A stretch of 64,000 nt of DNA from Nephrocerus scutellatus (taxonomy: Eukaryota > Arthropoda > Insecta > Diptera > Pipunculidae): positions 50,795,843 to 50,859,842 of the forward strand of contig OX352762.1 in NCBI GenBank assembly GCA_947095585.1, given 5' to 3'. Under the pieces are notes generated by a model, which ran no database searches, was not told the origin of the DNA, and saw only the letters and a list, made by a program, of their open reading frames with translations. Below are positions 54,104 through 64,000 of this stretch, one piece after another. Both the position numbers and the translations under genes were made by a program. Numbering within the stretch: the stretch's first letter is position 1; every line of letters begins with the position of its first letter.

Positions 54104-56030
54104 AGCAAATAAGAGGATAAACAAAGAATGGAGCAAGATAACAACAGACAGTAAGGACCGAATGGCTATCCAAGAGATTGTTTGGAAATTCAACCCGCCC
54201 TACAGCCCTAACTTCGATGGACTATGGGAAGCAGTCGTTAAGTAAATGACACATTTTATGAAGAAAATGTTTATTACAACTAATCTGAACTATGAAGAAT
54301 TTAACTCGCTATAATGTCGCAACGAAGATATCCTAAATAGCATAATGCCAGGGGTTTTAAAAGGTATTGTCAAATACGCTCCCCAAATACTTATGACCGC
54401 CAGCGTAGCCTATCAAACAGTAGAAAACTATCAACTGGAGCATCAAATCGTAAAATTGGAGGACAAAATTAAAAAAGTTTTAAAAGTTTTAAAGCCTCAT
54501 CACAGACATCAATGACAAAGAGTCTAAAACTGTTGACATGCAACTTCATGCACTGGCAGAACAGCAACAGCAGCTTCGAATTCATCAACAAATGAATACC
54601 TATTCCTCCAGCATTCAACTACTCATCAGCGCTATCCAAGCAAATCATCAGAACATCATCAACATCGACCCCGTTGAAGCTTAAACAACTTATGTCAGTA
54701 AAATAAACGGTGACTTGAACTTCTGCAGGTTGCCAAACGTATCAGATTCATATACGCTATTCACCATCCATTGATCTTGGGGAAGTAATTTACGAGAAAG
54801 TTGAAGAAAACCAACTAGGTGACTGCTGGAAAACTGCGTTGAGTCCTACAACAGATTCTCTTTCCGACACCTGCAGAGCAAAACGACTCAAAGCGGAATT
54901 CAATAAAATATACCTTTTGGATAGTGATCTTGCAGTCATCTATAGAACTGCTACCAACGAAGTTAATATTGTGTGCAACGACACACTGACACACCTCATA
55001 ACAACAGTATATCTGGTAAGATTTCCAGGATGCAGAATTTCCGGCACTCAATTCAACATTACGGATCCCACCAAAGGGTTAAATAAAGTGGAAACTAACA
55101 ACAAAACTTTTCCAAACGAGGAAAGTTTGTCTCCCCCCATCGGTACTGGTATTTTGGAGTATGTATTCAATGGTATTTCTTCATCTTCGCATGGTATCAA
55201 TACTGGCGTGCCACAAGGGCCATCCTTGTCGCCTACGCTTTTCCTACATAAATTAATGGCCTGTTATCTTCTACAACCTGTGATATTCATTTTTTTGCTG
55301 ATGATACAACGCTATCAACTTCCAATGAGTTTTTTAGTAAACAAGTATATGTAAAAAAAATTTCGGTTTTCGGTGACCTCAAAAATTGAGTAAACACCCG
55401 CCACATACAAAACGGCACGCGTCATACGGCATAAAAAATGCTGTTTTGGACTAAGACACTCTCAAAATTTCAGCTCTCTAGGCCGTGTGGAAGGTGGTTA
55501 AAGAGTCCTCAAAGAAGTCGAAAAAAAATGTCAACCCATCACAAGCACAACACGCGACAAGTAGTGTTATACGCGTAATATAAATAATGCTATTTTGGAT
55601 TTAGAAAAATGACCTTAAAGAAATCGAAAAAAAATTTCAACCCATCACACGCGCCACACGCGTCATACTAGGAATTTGAAAAATGCTTTTTTTGATTTAG
55701 ACACACACAAGATTTCCGCTCTCTAGGTTGTGTGGAAGGTGGTTAAAAAGGACTTCAAAGTACTCGAAAATACAGAAAAAAAAGGGTCAAGTCAAGTTAA
55801 ATAAAAGTTTTTTAAATAATCGCGAGATTTAATGAATACGGCTTTTCTGTACATCATTTAAGTTATCCTTGATTGGGGCAAATCAAATAGGGTGGAATTT
55901 AACCCAAATAAATTTCAGGCTTGTCTTTTTTATCAGAAGGCAGTTCAGCATTACGTGCCACCAGTAATTAATGCTGCCCCTTGCGAAATCTGATTCACTT
56001 AAAATGTTAGGTTTAAAAGTTTAAAGTGAA
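54104..56030 (+). repeat. Higher-order duplicate of 43712-45698 (BEL tail, N1 RT, 140-bp repeats)
   Basis: From AGCAAATAAGAGGATAAAC the sequence repeats 43712 onward with an offset of 10392. It includes the integrase end (NPPYSPNFDGLWEAVVK; one A-to-V change), the env-like remnant and the N1 RT fragment. About 57 bp (44955-45012) is missing here, so later offsets are near 10333. Otherwise only scattered substitutions occur. The left junction is directly at the end of an (AAAAT)n tract. Confidence 0.95.
54839..55354 (+). pseudogene. Env-like / N1 RT chimeric remnant, second copy
   Basis: Counterpart of 44447-44956 with a few substitutions. The first about 100 residues are the BEL tail (NIVCNDTLTHL, RFPGCRISGTQFNI), then the frame passes directly into N1 RT (NGISSSSHGINTGVPQG). 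The fused frame is an accident of the junction, not a designed protein. Confidence 0.6.
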
Positions 56031-58045
56031 CTTTCTTGGAAGGACCATATTTCTGAAATTTCAAAAAGAGCGAGATCATGCTTATAAAACGTTGTAAATT
56101 CTACTTCATCCCCTCTGAAGTATTAAGATTATAACCTTGTTTTTTATGTCGGAGAAATCGGAGAAATTCGAGCTCCGAGACATCCGATAAATCCGATAAT
56201 TTTTTTCTCTGATAAGATCTGTCAAATCAAAAAATTAAATTTTCGGATTTAGCGCATATCTTGAAACTGGGATTTCTCGGATTTCTCCGATTTCTTCGAC
56301 ATACAAAATAAGATTGGCCTAGTTTTATTAATTGTTCATTTCAGTACAAATAAATTTATCAATAAAAATAATTTTTAAACATTTTAAAATAAAAATAAAA
56401 ATAAAAATAAAAATAAAAATAAAAATAAAAATAAAAATAAAAATAAAAATAAAAATAAAAATAAAAATAAAAATAAAAATAAAAATAAAAATAAAAATAA
56501 AAATAAAAATAAAATTAAAAATAAAAATAAAAATAAAAATAAAAATAAAAATAAAAATAAAAATAAAAATAAAAATAAAAATAAAAATAAAAATAAAAAT
56601 AAAAATAAAAATAAAAATAAAAATAAAAATAAAAATAAAAATAAAAATAAAAATAAAAATAAAAATAAAAATAAAAATTAAAATAAAAATAAAAATAAAA
56701 ATAGGTTAATTTTTTTAAAAAATTTTTATGGTGCCACACGACCCCGAGGCCCGGTGTCTTCAAAATATTTACCAAAATTGTTGTCCTTTGAACTTTCTTG
56801 GAAGGAGCATATTTCTGAAATTTCAAAAACAGCGAGCCCATGCTTAGGTTTTATAAAACGTTGTAAATTCTACTTCATCCCCTCTGAAGTATTAAGATTA
56901 TAACCCTGTTTTTTATGTCGGAGAAATCGGAGAAATCCAAGCTCCGAGACATCCGATAAATCCGATAATTTTTTTCTCTGATAAGATCTGTCAAATCAAA
57001 AAATTAAATTTTCGGATTTAGCGCATATCTTGAAACTGGGATTTCTCGGATTTCTCCGATTTCTTCGACATACAAAATAAGATTGGCCTAGTTTTATTAA
57101 TTGTTCATTTCAGTACAAATAAATTTATCAATAAAAATAATTTTTAAACATTTTAAAATAAAAATAAAAATAAAAATAAAAATAAAAATAAAAATAAAAA
57201 TAAAAATAAAAATAAAAATAAAAATAAAAATAAAAATAAAAATAAAAATAAAAATAAAAATAAAAATAAAAATAAAAATAAAAATAAAAATAAAAATAAA
57301 AATAAAAATAAAAATAAAAATAAAAATAAAAATAAAAATAGGTTAATTTTTTTAAACAATTTTTATGGTGCCACACGACCCCGAGGCCCGGTGTCTTCAA
57401 AATATTTACCAAAATTGTTGTCCTTTGAACTTTCTTGGAAGGAACATATTTCTGAAATTTCAAAAAGAGCGAGCCCATGCTTAGGTTTTATAAAACGTTG
57501 TAAATTCTACTTCATCCCCTCTGAAGTATTAAGATTATAACCCTGTTTTTTATGTCGGAGAAATCGGAGAAATCCGAGCTCCGAGACATCCGATAAATCC
57601 GATAATTTTTTTCTCTGATAAGATCTGTCAAATCAAAAAATTAAATTTTCGGATTTAGCGCATATCTTGAAACTGGGATTTCTCGGATTTCTCCGATTTC
57701 TTCGACATACAAAATAAGATTGGCCTAGTTTTATTAATTGTTCATTTCAGTACAAATAAATTTATCAATAAAAATAATTTTTAAACATTTTAAAATAAAA
57801 ATAAAAATAAAAATAAAAATAAAAATAAAAATAAAAATAAAAATAAAAATAAAAATAAAAATAAAAATAAAAATAAAAATAAAAATAAAAATAAAAATAA
57901 AAATAAAAATAAAAATAAAAATAAAAATAAAAATAAAAATAAAAATAAAAATAAAAATAAAAATAGGTTAATTTTTTAAAAAAAATTTTATGGTGCCACA
58001 CGACCCCGAGGCTTGGGTCTCTAAAATTATTACAAAAAGTTTTTT
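56031..58045 (+). repeat. Composite tandem array, second block (three units)
   Basis: Units start near 56032, 56790 and 57427, all of the long type with the 155-bp palindrome. (AAAAT)n tracts lie at about 56386-56702, 57155-57339 and 57791-57964. The last unit ends in a variant tail (GAGGCTTGGGTCTCTAAAAT) and is cut at about 58045 by the N2 element. Unit sequence matches the first block. Confidence 0.9.
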
Positions 58046-58049
58046 CCAT

Positions 58050-60725
58050 CGTAGACAACAGTGTGTATTTTCATTTCATTTTATTTATGATCTTAAGTGT
58101 TAGTACAAAAGACTGAGTCTTATAGTGTACAAAGTTTTTTTTAGATAATAAATGCAAGTATGAAACTGTGATATAAGCTAACAAACTTGAGATAATAATA
58201 CTCGATAAAGTATAAAAATTTAGAGGTTAAAAACAAACTAAAATAAAGAAGGTATAGGAACAAAAGTAAAAAGAACGAAAGAAAGGAAGGAGTAATAGAA
58301 AGCAGGGTTCATGGGGAAATTATTGCAAATTATAATGATCGTAGATAGCCCTCCGGAAGCGCGATGCGTTAGCTATTAATTTTAGAGAAGGCGGCAATGA
58401 GTTCCACAGTCGGGTGGCATGAACGAGAAAGTGCCTTGAGGAATTAAGAAAATTATATTTTGGTATAATAAGAGTGCTATTCCTGGAGGATCGGGTGAAA
58501 CGCAGTTTATTGTATAGGTACGCCGGGGTACCTGCTACAATGATATTATGTAAGAAGATACAGTTTCTGGCGTCCAGAAGCCGCCTTAGAGGGCAACCGA
58601 AAACGTTATTGTACAGGGCTGAGGTGTGATCGTATCTACGAAGTTTATACACGTATCGAATCGCGTCATTGCAAGCCACCAACAGCTTATGTTCCGAGTG
58701 GGAGTCAATTTTGCTATATATTACATCTACAAAGAGAATATTAGGTAGAATTAAGGATTTCACCAGCATGCGTCTAGTTTCCAATGGTGTAAAATCACTA
58801 GTTAGCCATAACTTGCGCAATATACCATATATGCGACCAACAATAAAGTTAATATGGTTAGAGCAAGAAAGATCACCATTTATTTTTATCCCCAGGCTGG
58901 TAACACAGTTAGAAAAAGTTAGCCGGTTGTCGGCCAGGTAAATAGGGGGAAAGTTGGAAACATCGTAATTTTCATGTGAAATTGCAATAACCTGTGACTT
59001 TATAGGATTTAACTTCAAACCAAAGGTGGAAGACCATAAGGAAATGGATGCCAAATCCTCATTTAAACGACAAACGAGATCTTAAATAAGACCTATTGGC
59101 CTCGAAATGTAAATTTGAAGATCATCAGCATAAAGGTGAAAGTTACAGTTTTTAAGAACACATGTTAAGTCGTTTATATAAATGCAAAATAGAACCGGAC
59201 CCAAAATGGAGCCTTGTGGAACACCGGCCTCAACTCGACAGTAAGAAGAGTAAGTATCGCCAACAAGAACTCTCTGATACCTGTTAGAGAGATAGTCCCT
59301 TACAAGCTTAACAGAATTATCTCCAAATCCAAAGAGTTGTCTGAGTTTATTACAGAGAATATTATGATTTATAGTGTCAAAGGCCTTTGAGAAATCTAAC
59401 AAACAAAGTAAAGTAATATGATAATCGTCAAACGAGTTTCGAATGTCGTCCATCACTTTTACCATTGCTGTCTTGCAACTATGCTGAGGGCGGAAACCGG
59501 ATTGCAATGGAGACAAAAGGTTGTGGGCACTAATATAGAATGTGATCTGCTTTGTAATTAGTTTTTCAAAGATTTTTGAAATGCACGACAGTACACTTAT
59601 TGGTCGGTAGTCGGTTGGAATAGAGGCATTAGCTTTTTTTGCAATTGGAATTATTTTAGCAAATTTCCAAGTATTCGGAAACGATGAAGAAGTAATGCAA
59701 AAGTTAAAAATATGAGACAGGGGGCTAAGGATCACTGGAATAATCAATTTTAAAAATTTTAAAGATATACCATCGTCTCCAACTGAGTTGGAATGTAGTG
59801 ACATGATGCTACTAGCCACGTCTACCTCAGAAAACGTGAAAAATTCAAAAGTCGAGGGACAAACATTATGATACGCCACTGGAGTCAATGGGCGGAAGCT
59901 AGGTGATGCAGATGTAAGAAAATGGTTATTAAGCTCAGTTGGGTCAAGTTGACTGTCAAATGGAACTTTGTCCCCAATACCAATATCTCGAAGATTTCTC
60001 CACAGATGTTTCAATGGGAGAGAGGGACACAATTTTGAAGAGAAGTAGTTACGCTTTGCATTACGGATAGTTAAAGTTGCAGAATTACGTGCCAGATGGT
60101 ATAATTGCCAATTGTATTCGGACGGAAACCGCCTCCAACCAAGATATTTTTTGCGACGCAGTTGGATTGAATGCAAGACAGAGGAAGTGAACCACGGTCT
60201 TTGAATATTGCTCACCCTTACAGACTTAAGAGGAACGTACTTTTCAAAGAAATAAGAAATCAAGGAGTTGATATAAATAATTTTATTGTCCGCCTCTGCA
60301 ATACTCCAACAATAACTCCATGGAAGTGCAAAAGCTTCTGCCAAGAGAGATGGAAGAGTTATTCTGTTAAAATCACGATAGGAAAAGGAGAGGTGCTCAG
60401 GGTTAAGGGAAAAATTTAAGGTGAAGGTGCAGAATATTAAATCGTGATCAGATATTGATTCCATACTAACTTGATCTTGAAGTAAGACTAAGGACGGGTC
60501 AGAAACTACTACCAGGTCTAATAAGCTAGGAGTAGCATTAGGGGCATAACGAGTAGGAAAAGTGTTAATGACAGATAATCCACATGCAGAGACATAATCA
60601 ATAGTCTGACAAGCATAACAATCATTTTTTAGCAAGTCAGTGTTGAAATCTCCACAAACAATAATATTAGTGTAACGAGCTGAAAAAGAAGATATTGAGG
60701 TAAAAAAAGGTTCGAGAGAACAAGT
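58050..60725 (-). mobile_element. N2 element: CR1/Jockey-type non-LTR retrotransposon, 5' truncated
   Basis: One long minus-strand ORF (endonuclease end, RT, C-terminal domain), then a 270-bp 3' UTR ending in an AAATGAAATGAAAAT-like tail near 58060. Tail-motif repeat sequence lies on both sides (57970-58045 and from 60726), so N2 inserted into that repeat. No clean target duplication was found. It is the best-preserved coding element in the window, with no RNase H. Confidence 0.85.
58320..60725 (-). pseudogene. N2 ORF2: endonuclease end, RT and C-terminal domain (one stop)
   Basis: About 800 codons open except for one TAA at 59082-59084. Landmarks: IIVCGDFNTDLL (endonuclease, about 60655-60690), LLDLVVVSD and SISDHDLIFC (SDH motif), SVGDDGISLKFLK, IIPIAKKANASIPTDYRPIS, LLCLLDFSKAFDTINH (first RT Asp), EAGVPQGSILGPVLFCIYIN and LYADDLQIYIS (catalytic YADD) just before the stop. 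After it, in the same frame: GLKLNPIKSQVIAIS, VTSLGIKING and HATRLWNSLPPSLK, the typical C-terminus. The endonuclease N-terminal half is missing, so it is not mobile on its own. Relatively young. Confidence 0.9.
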
Positions 60726-61035
60726 GTATAAAATTTGAAAAAAAAAATTTTTAAAATTTGTTGGGGCCCCATGACCCTGGGGTCTCCAAAATTTTTACAA
60801 AAAGTGTTGTCTATCGGAGATACACGCGTATATAAAATTTAAAGAAAATAGTTTTAAAAATTTTTTAGGGCCCTGGCTTTCCAAAATTTGTACAAAAAGT
60901 GTTATCCATCGGAGATACACATGTGTATAAAATTTGAAGAAAATCGAGTTAATTTTTAAAAAAAAATATATATATGGGCACCCCCCGGCCCTGAGGCCTG
61001 AATTTTAATAGAAATTGTTGTCATCGGAGATATGC
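60726..61035 (+). repeat. Tail-motif tandem repeats, about 90-120 bp
   Basis: Three units, each with GTGTATAAAATTTGAAGAAA, a GGGGCCCCATGACCCTGGGG-like block, TCTCCAAAATTTTTACAAAA and TCGGAGATACAC. They match the GC-rich tail of the array units (GGTGCCACACGACCCCGAGG, then TCAAAATATTTACC) and the junction scrap near 1770. This looks like a dispersed satellite-like repeat used as landing site by N2. Confidence 0.75.
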
Positions 61036-61735
61036 ATGTGTGCAAAGTTTCAATGAAATCGGACTTTGGGAAGTGGGTTTAAAATTGGTGGCAAGATTCC
61101 TGGGCGGGAGAGTACCAATCCCCATCCGCATAGTGATAGGATTTTATCGGCCAGATTTCGGACTAGAGTACGGCGCGTCACGATCATACAGTGCTACCCC
61201 CCAACGAATCCTTCGACTCAGGATGAAAATGAACAATCAACTAAGCGCTGTATTCAACGCAACGCCGAACGGAGATATGGTCATCGTAATGGGGGACTTG
61301 AATGCCAAGGTTGGCAATGACAATGAAGGACAAAAAAACATGTGATTGGGAAGCACGGCCTCGGCCAACGAAATGACAATGGTGAAAGTTTTGTAGATTT
61401 CTGAAACACCAACACCCTTGTCATAGGAGGCACCATGTTTGAGCATTAGCTCAGCTGGGTGTCAACTGACAGGCAATCATCATCCAACCAAATCGACCAT
61501 GTGGCGATCAGCCGACGTGTTAGGAGCAGTCTTTTAGACGTCCGAAACAGACGAGGAACCGACATGGGTATGGTACGGGATCATCATCTTATGGTAGCTA
61601 CTGTCCAATTACGTACTGCATCAGTTCAAAGAATCCGCAATATCATCCGAATGCCTAGGTATAACATCGACCGGCTAAAGATCTCCTCAGTACGCCAACA
61701 GAAGCAGAGTAAGCAGGTGCGATAGCAGAACCGTT
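61036..61735 (+). pseudogene. RTE-like non-LTR endonuclease remnant
   Basis: In three frames: TRVRRVTIIQCYPPTNPSTQ, then GDMVIVMGDLNAKVGNDNEG (catalytic D-x-N), IGKHGLGQRNDNGESFVDF, SSNQIDHVAISRRVRSSLLD and VRNRRGTDMG, followed by DHHLMVATVQLR (SDH-type motif with Ser lost). The order is that of the APE endonuclease of RTE-like elements. The N-terminal part is absent; the 5' side is tail repeat. Stops near 61343 and 61403 plus frameshifts break it. Confidence 0.8.
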
Positions 61736-62840
61736 TATAGAATCAACAAAGAGCTGACAGGTGGTCACCGCTCTAACCAACATCCGGTGAAAGGCCTAGA
61801 TGGTGCCGAACTCATTTCAGATGAGGATTAGCTTAAGGGACGGAAGGAGCATTTCTCTACGGTCCTTAATTGTGTATTTTCTAAAGATATGCACCCAAAT
61901 CAAACGGAGCTGCCGGAAGTAACAATTTCCCGAGTTCGCACCTCAACTCCCAGTAAAGACGAGATCGCTACCGCGATCAACGCACTAAAGAACAACAAGT
62001 CGGTAGGACTAGATGGTATACCCGCCGACATCAGCAGAGCTTTTATATCCTCTTGTAGAGACAGCTTGGGAGGCAGAAAGAGGAATTCGTTGGACTCTTA
62101 CATCTCAACTCAAACATCTGGACTACGCTGACGACGTTTGTGAGCTGCACCAAATGACAACAAATGTGGAGAGGGAGGCAAATGTTGCGGGTTTAAAGAT
62201 GAATACTGCCAAAACCAAAATCATCAACCTCGGCACTAACTCAGTAACTCAAATGAACATTGCTGAACAGCCGGTAGAGAGAGTAGAGCGTTTCCAATAT
62301 CTTGGGAGTATTATTTCGACCGAAGGTGGAACCGAACAGGACATTGTCAACCAAATCGGCAAAGCAAAATCGGTGTTTGGAATGATGTACATGATATGGC
62401 GAAGCAAAGCGATCAGCTTTAACACCAAGCTGCGACTGTTCCGCTCAAATGTTGAATCTGTGCTGTTGTATGGGTGCAGCACTTGGAAGGTGACCGCTAC
62501 TTTTACAAAAAGATTAAAAACGTTCGTAAATAGGTGTCTACAGAACATCTTAAGGGTTTTCTGGCCTAACCGTATCTCTAACGAACATCTTTACCAGAGA
62601 AGGGGTCAAGATCCAATAGGCACAACCATCCAACGACGGAAGTGGTAGTGGATTGGTCATACACTCCGAAAAGGCGATAATTCCATAGCAAACTACACAA
62701 TGCAATGGAACCCGTTATCTCAGGATGGTAGAAGAACGGGTCGTCCGAGAAATACATGGCGCAGAACAGTTGAGGAGGAGTCACGGCAATTGGGGAAGAG
62801 TTGGACAAGGGGATATAGGATATATGTATTAGAGAATTTA
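61720..62840 (+). pseudogene. RTE-like reverse transcriptase remnant with central deletion
   Basis: The linker (VYRINKELTGGHRSNQHPVK in shifting frames) matches the fragment at 14345-14770. RT: ATAINALKNNKSVGLDGIPA (about 61965-62030), then a jump of perhaps 400-500 bp of missing palm, and LKHLDYADDVCELH (catalytic YADD near 62120). AGLKMNTAKTKIINLG, FQYLGSIISTEGGTEQDI, VESVLLYGCSTWK and the tail WIGHTLRKGDNS, RRTGRPRNTWRRTVEEE follow. A TAG at 62647 and an earlier TGA break the frame. The 3' end is near 62840 (AAAAAATTTTAATTTTT). Confidence 0.85.
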
Positions 62841-62851
62841 CATAAAAAATT

Positions 62852-64000
62852 TTAATTTTTATGGGTTGTTTTTTTAAGTTGGCCAAGTTCTGCTAAAACA
62901 AAAAAGCTATGCTCCATCGTATTTATATTGGGATCTACAACCTGGGCGCGGTCCTGGCCTCCGACAAAAAGTCTCTCCACCCGATTTTGAGCCGATGTCA
63001 TCCAGTTTTGCATCCCTAAACTCTGGACGTCCTGGTCTACGCCATCCTTCCAGCGTAGGCTTGGCCGGCCTCCCTGTCGTGTTCCATAAATTCTACCGCG
63101 AAGGACTTTCCGAGCAGGATCCTCTTCGCTCATGCAAGCTAGGTGTCCTGCCCACCGGAGCCTATCGAGCTTAATTCTCGTGTCGACATCGCGGTAACGC
63201 TCGTAGATCTCATCATTATAGAGTCAGCGGAATCGTCCTTCCTCACATACGGGGCCGACAATTCTCCGTAAGACTTTTATCTCGAACGCGGCTAAGAGGT
63301 CAGAATGTTTTTTGCTAAGCACCCAAGTCTTGGATCCATATGAAAGTACTGGTATGACCATTGTCTTAAATACCAGCAGCTTGGATGATATAGTTAAGTT
63401 CCTGGATTTGAAGAGTCTCGACAGACTATAGTGGGCTTTGTTGGCTTTAAGCAACCGTGCGCGTATTTCTGGTTCCATGCTATTATCGGCTGCTACAGTT
63501 GACTCGAGATAGTTAAAGGATTGCACTACTTCAAGTTCGCGCTCCACTCTTTTAATTGCGGAACAAGTGTTGGATCTTTTACTTGCAGACATGGCCACTA
63601 TGTACTTTGCTCTTATTTAGCCAGTATCTGAATTGACTTATAGATGATTGTTCCTCTCGCCATAATATCAGAGTCTCGGATCACTTTCTCCAACCCTAGG
63701 TTGAAGAGGACGCAGGCCAGTCCATCCCCTTGTCGGAGCCCGTTATAGATGTTGAATGGTTTTGATAGTGATCCGGACATTTTAACTTCGCTTGGTTATG
63801 GTCAACCTACATAGTCGTGTCCGTCTATTTGGGATGCCGAATTCTCTCGTGGCTTTATAAAGTTATACTCTGGCTATGCTATCATAGGCTGCTTTATAGT
63901 CTATAAAAGGTTGCTGTAGTGAGTTTTGAAACTCTAGATATTTTTCATATTTTTCCATCAACTGCTGAGGGGTGTAAATCTGATAAATTGTTGATTTGCC
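62852..64000 (-). pseudogene. RTE-like non-LTR remnant, RT to 3' end (minus, runs off window)
   Basis: Minus strand from the window edge: LIDYKAAYDSIARV (RT Asp region, about 63865-63905), FGIPNR..TRLCRLT, then broken palm. The stretch 63598-63224 reads ELEVVQSFNYLESTVAADNS, FKTMVIPVLSYGSKTWVLSK and FEIKVLRRIVGPVCEEGRFR. After a further frame change near 63200, RIKLDRLRWAGHLACMSEED, GGRPSLRWKDGVDQDVQSLG and MQNWMTSAQNRVERLF follow. Same family as 37405-38157 and 40165-40275; a different family from the neighbour at 61036-62840. Confidence 0.85.

Noticed and set aside
45698..58045. CRISPR-like array
   Set aside because: The units are about 440-810 bp with a pentamer microsatellite, not short repeats with unique spacers, and the genome is eukaryotic.
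45807..58058. Long open frames translating as FYFYFY, NKNKNK, KIKIKI, FLFLFL
   Set aside because: They are only the reading frames of (AAAAT)n on both strands. No frame has a plausible start or non-repeat core except the N1 scrap.
1..64000. Host protein-coding genes, tRNAs or rRNAs
   Set aside because: I looked for non-transposon domains, splice-like gene structure and tRNA-like cloverleaf blocks and saw none that I could support by eye.

Overview
This window comes from a eukaryote, almost certainly a higher fly (Diptera). I see no host gene, tRNA or rRNA. Nearly every base belongs to transposable elements typical of fly genomes: Jockey, Loa (DUF4780-type ORF1), R1/I-like (RNase H), CR1/Jockey-type and RTE-like non-LTR elements; an errantivirus of the 17.6/297 type; a CsRn1-like Ty3 element; a BEL/Pao element; a Helitron; a foldback element; and a TA-flanked MITE. 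A tephritid-like fly is my guess only. Nearly all coding regions carry stops, frameshifts or deletions, so they are listed as pseudogenes.

Layout. 1-4950: two head-to-tail copies of a decayed Jockey element. 4951-6288: a non-autonomous Helitron with recognisable ends. 6290-11935: a long Loa-type element (minus). 12200-13195: 3' end of a CR1/Jockey-type family, called N1 here. 14345-14770: RTE-like scrap. 14771-19218: R1/I-like element N3 (minus), containing a 1.71-kb tandem duplication and cut by a foldback element at 19219-21184.

21185-34408: an errantivirus (minus) split by a CsRn1-like LTR element (22500-31093, plus, 4-bp target duplication GTTG). The 3' LTR of that element was itself hit by N1, and part of the result was duplicated in tandem (2.53 kb). 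A MITE sits in the errantivirus LTR. The errantivirus in turn lies inside a second Loa ORF1 (34409-35465). 35466-38790: hairpins, a CTCAAGACC-type minisatellite and an RTE remnant. 38793-44757: BEL/Pao element (plus).

44758-58045: an unusual tandem array. Each unit joins an RT C-terminal scrap of N1, a 155-bp TA-flanked palindrome (in long units), an (AAAAT)n tract of about 165-440 bp and a GC-rich tail motif. There are 16 (AAAAT)n tracts. The array and the preceding BEL tail form a 10.4-kb higher-order unit that starts again at 54104. 58050-60725: a nearly open non-LTR element N2 (minus, one stop). 60726-61035: tail-motif repeats. 61036-64000: two RTE-like remnants in opposite orientation.

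The genes do not form a pathway. The window reads as layers of insertion overlaid by repeated tandem duplication, as expected of pericentromeric heterochromatin or possibly a piRNA-producing locus. Start codons of the broken frames are mostly unknown, and boundaries without target duplications are approximate.
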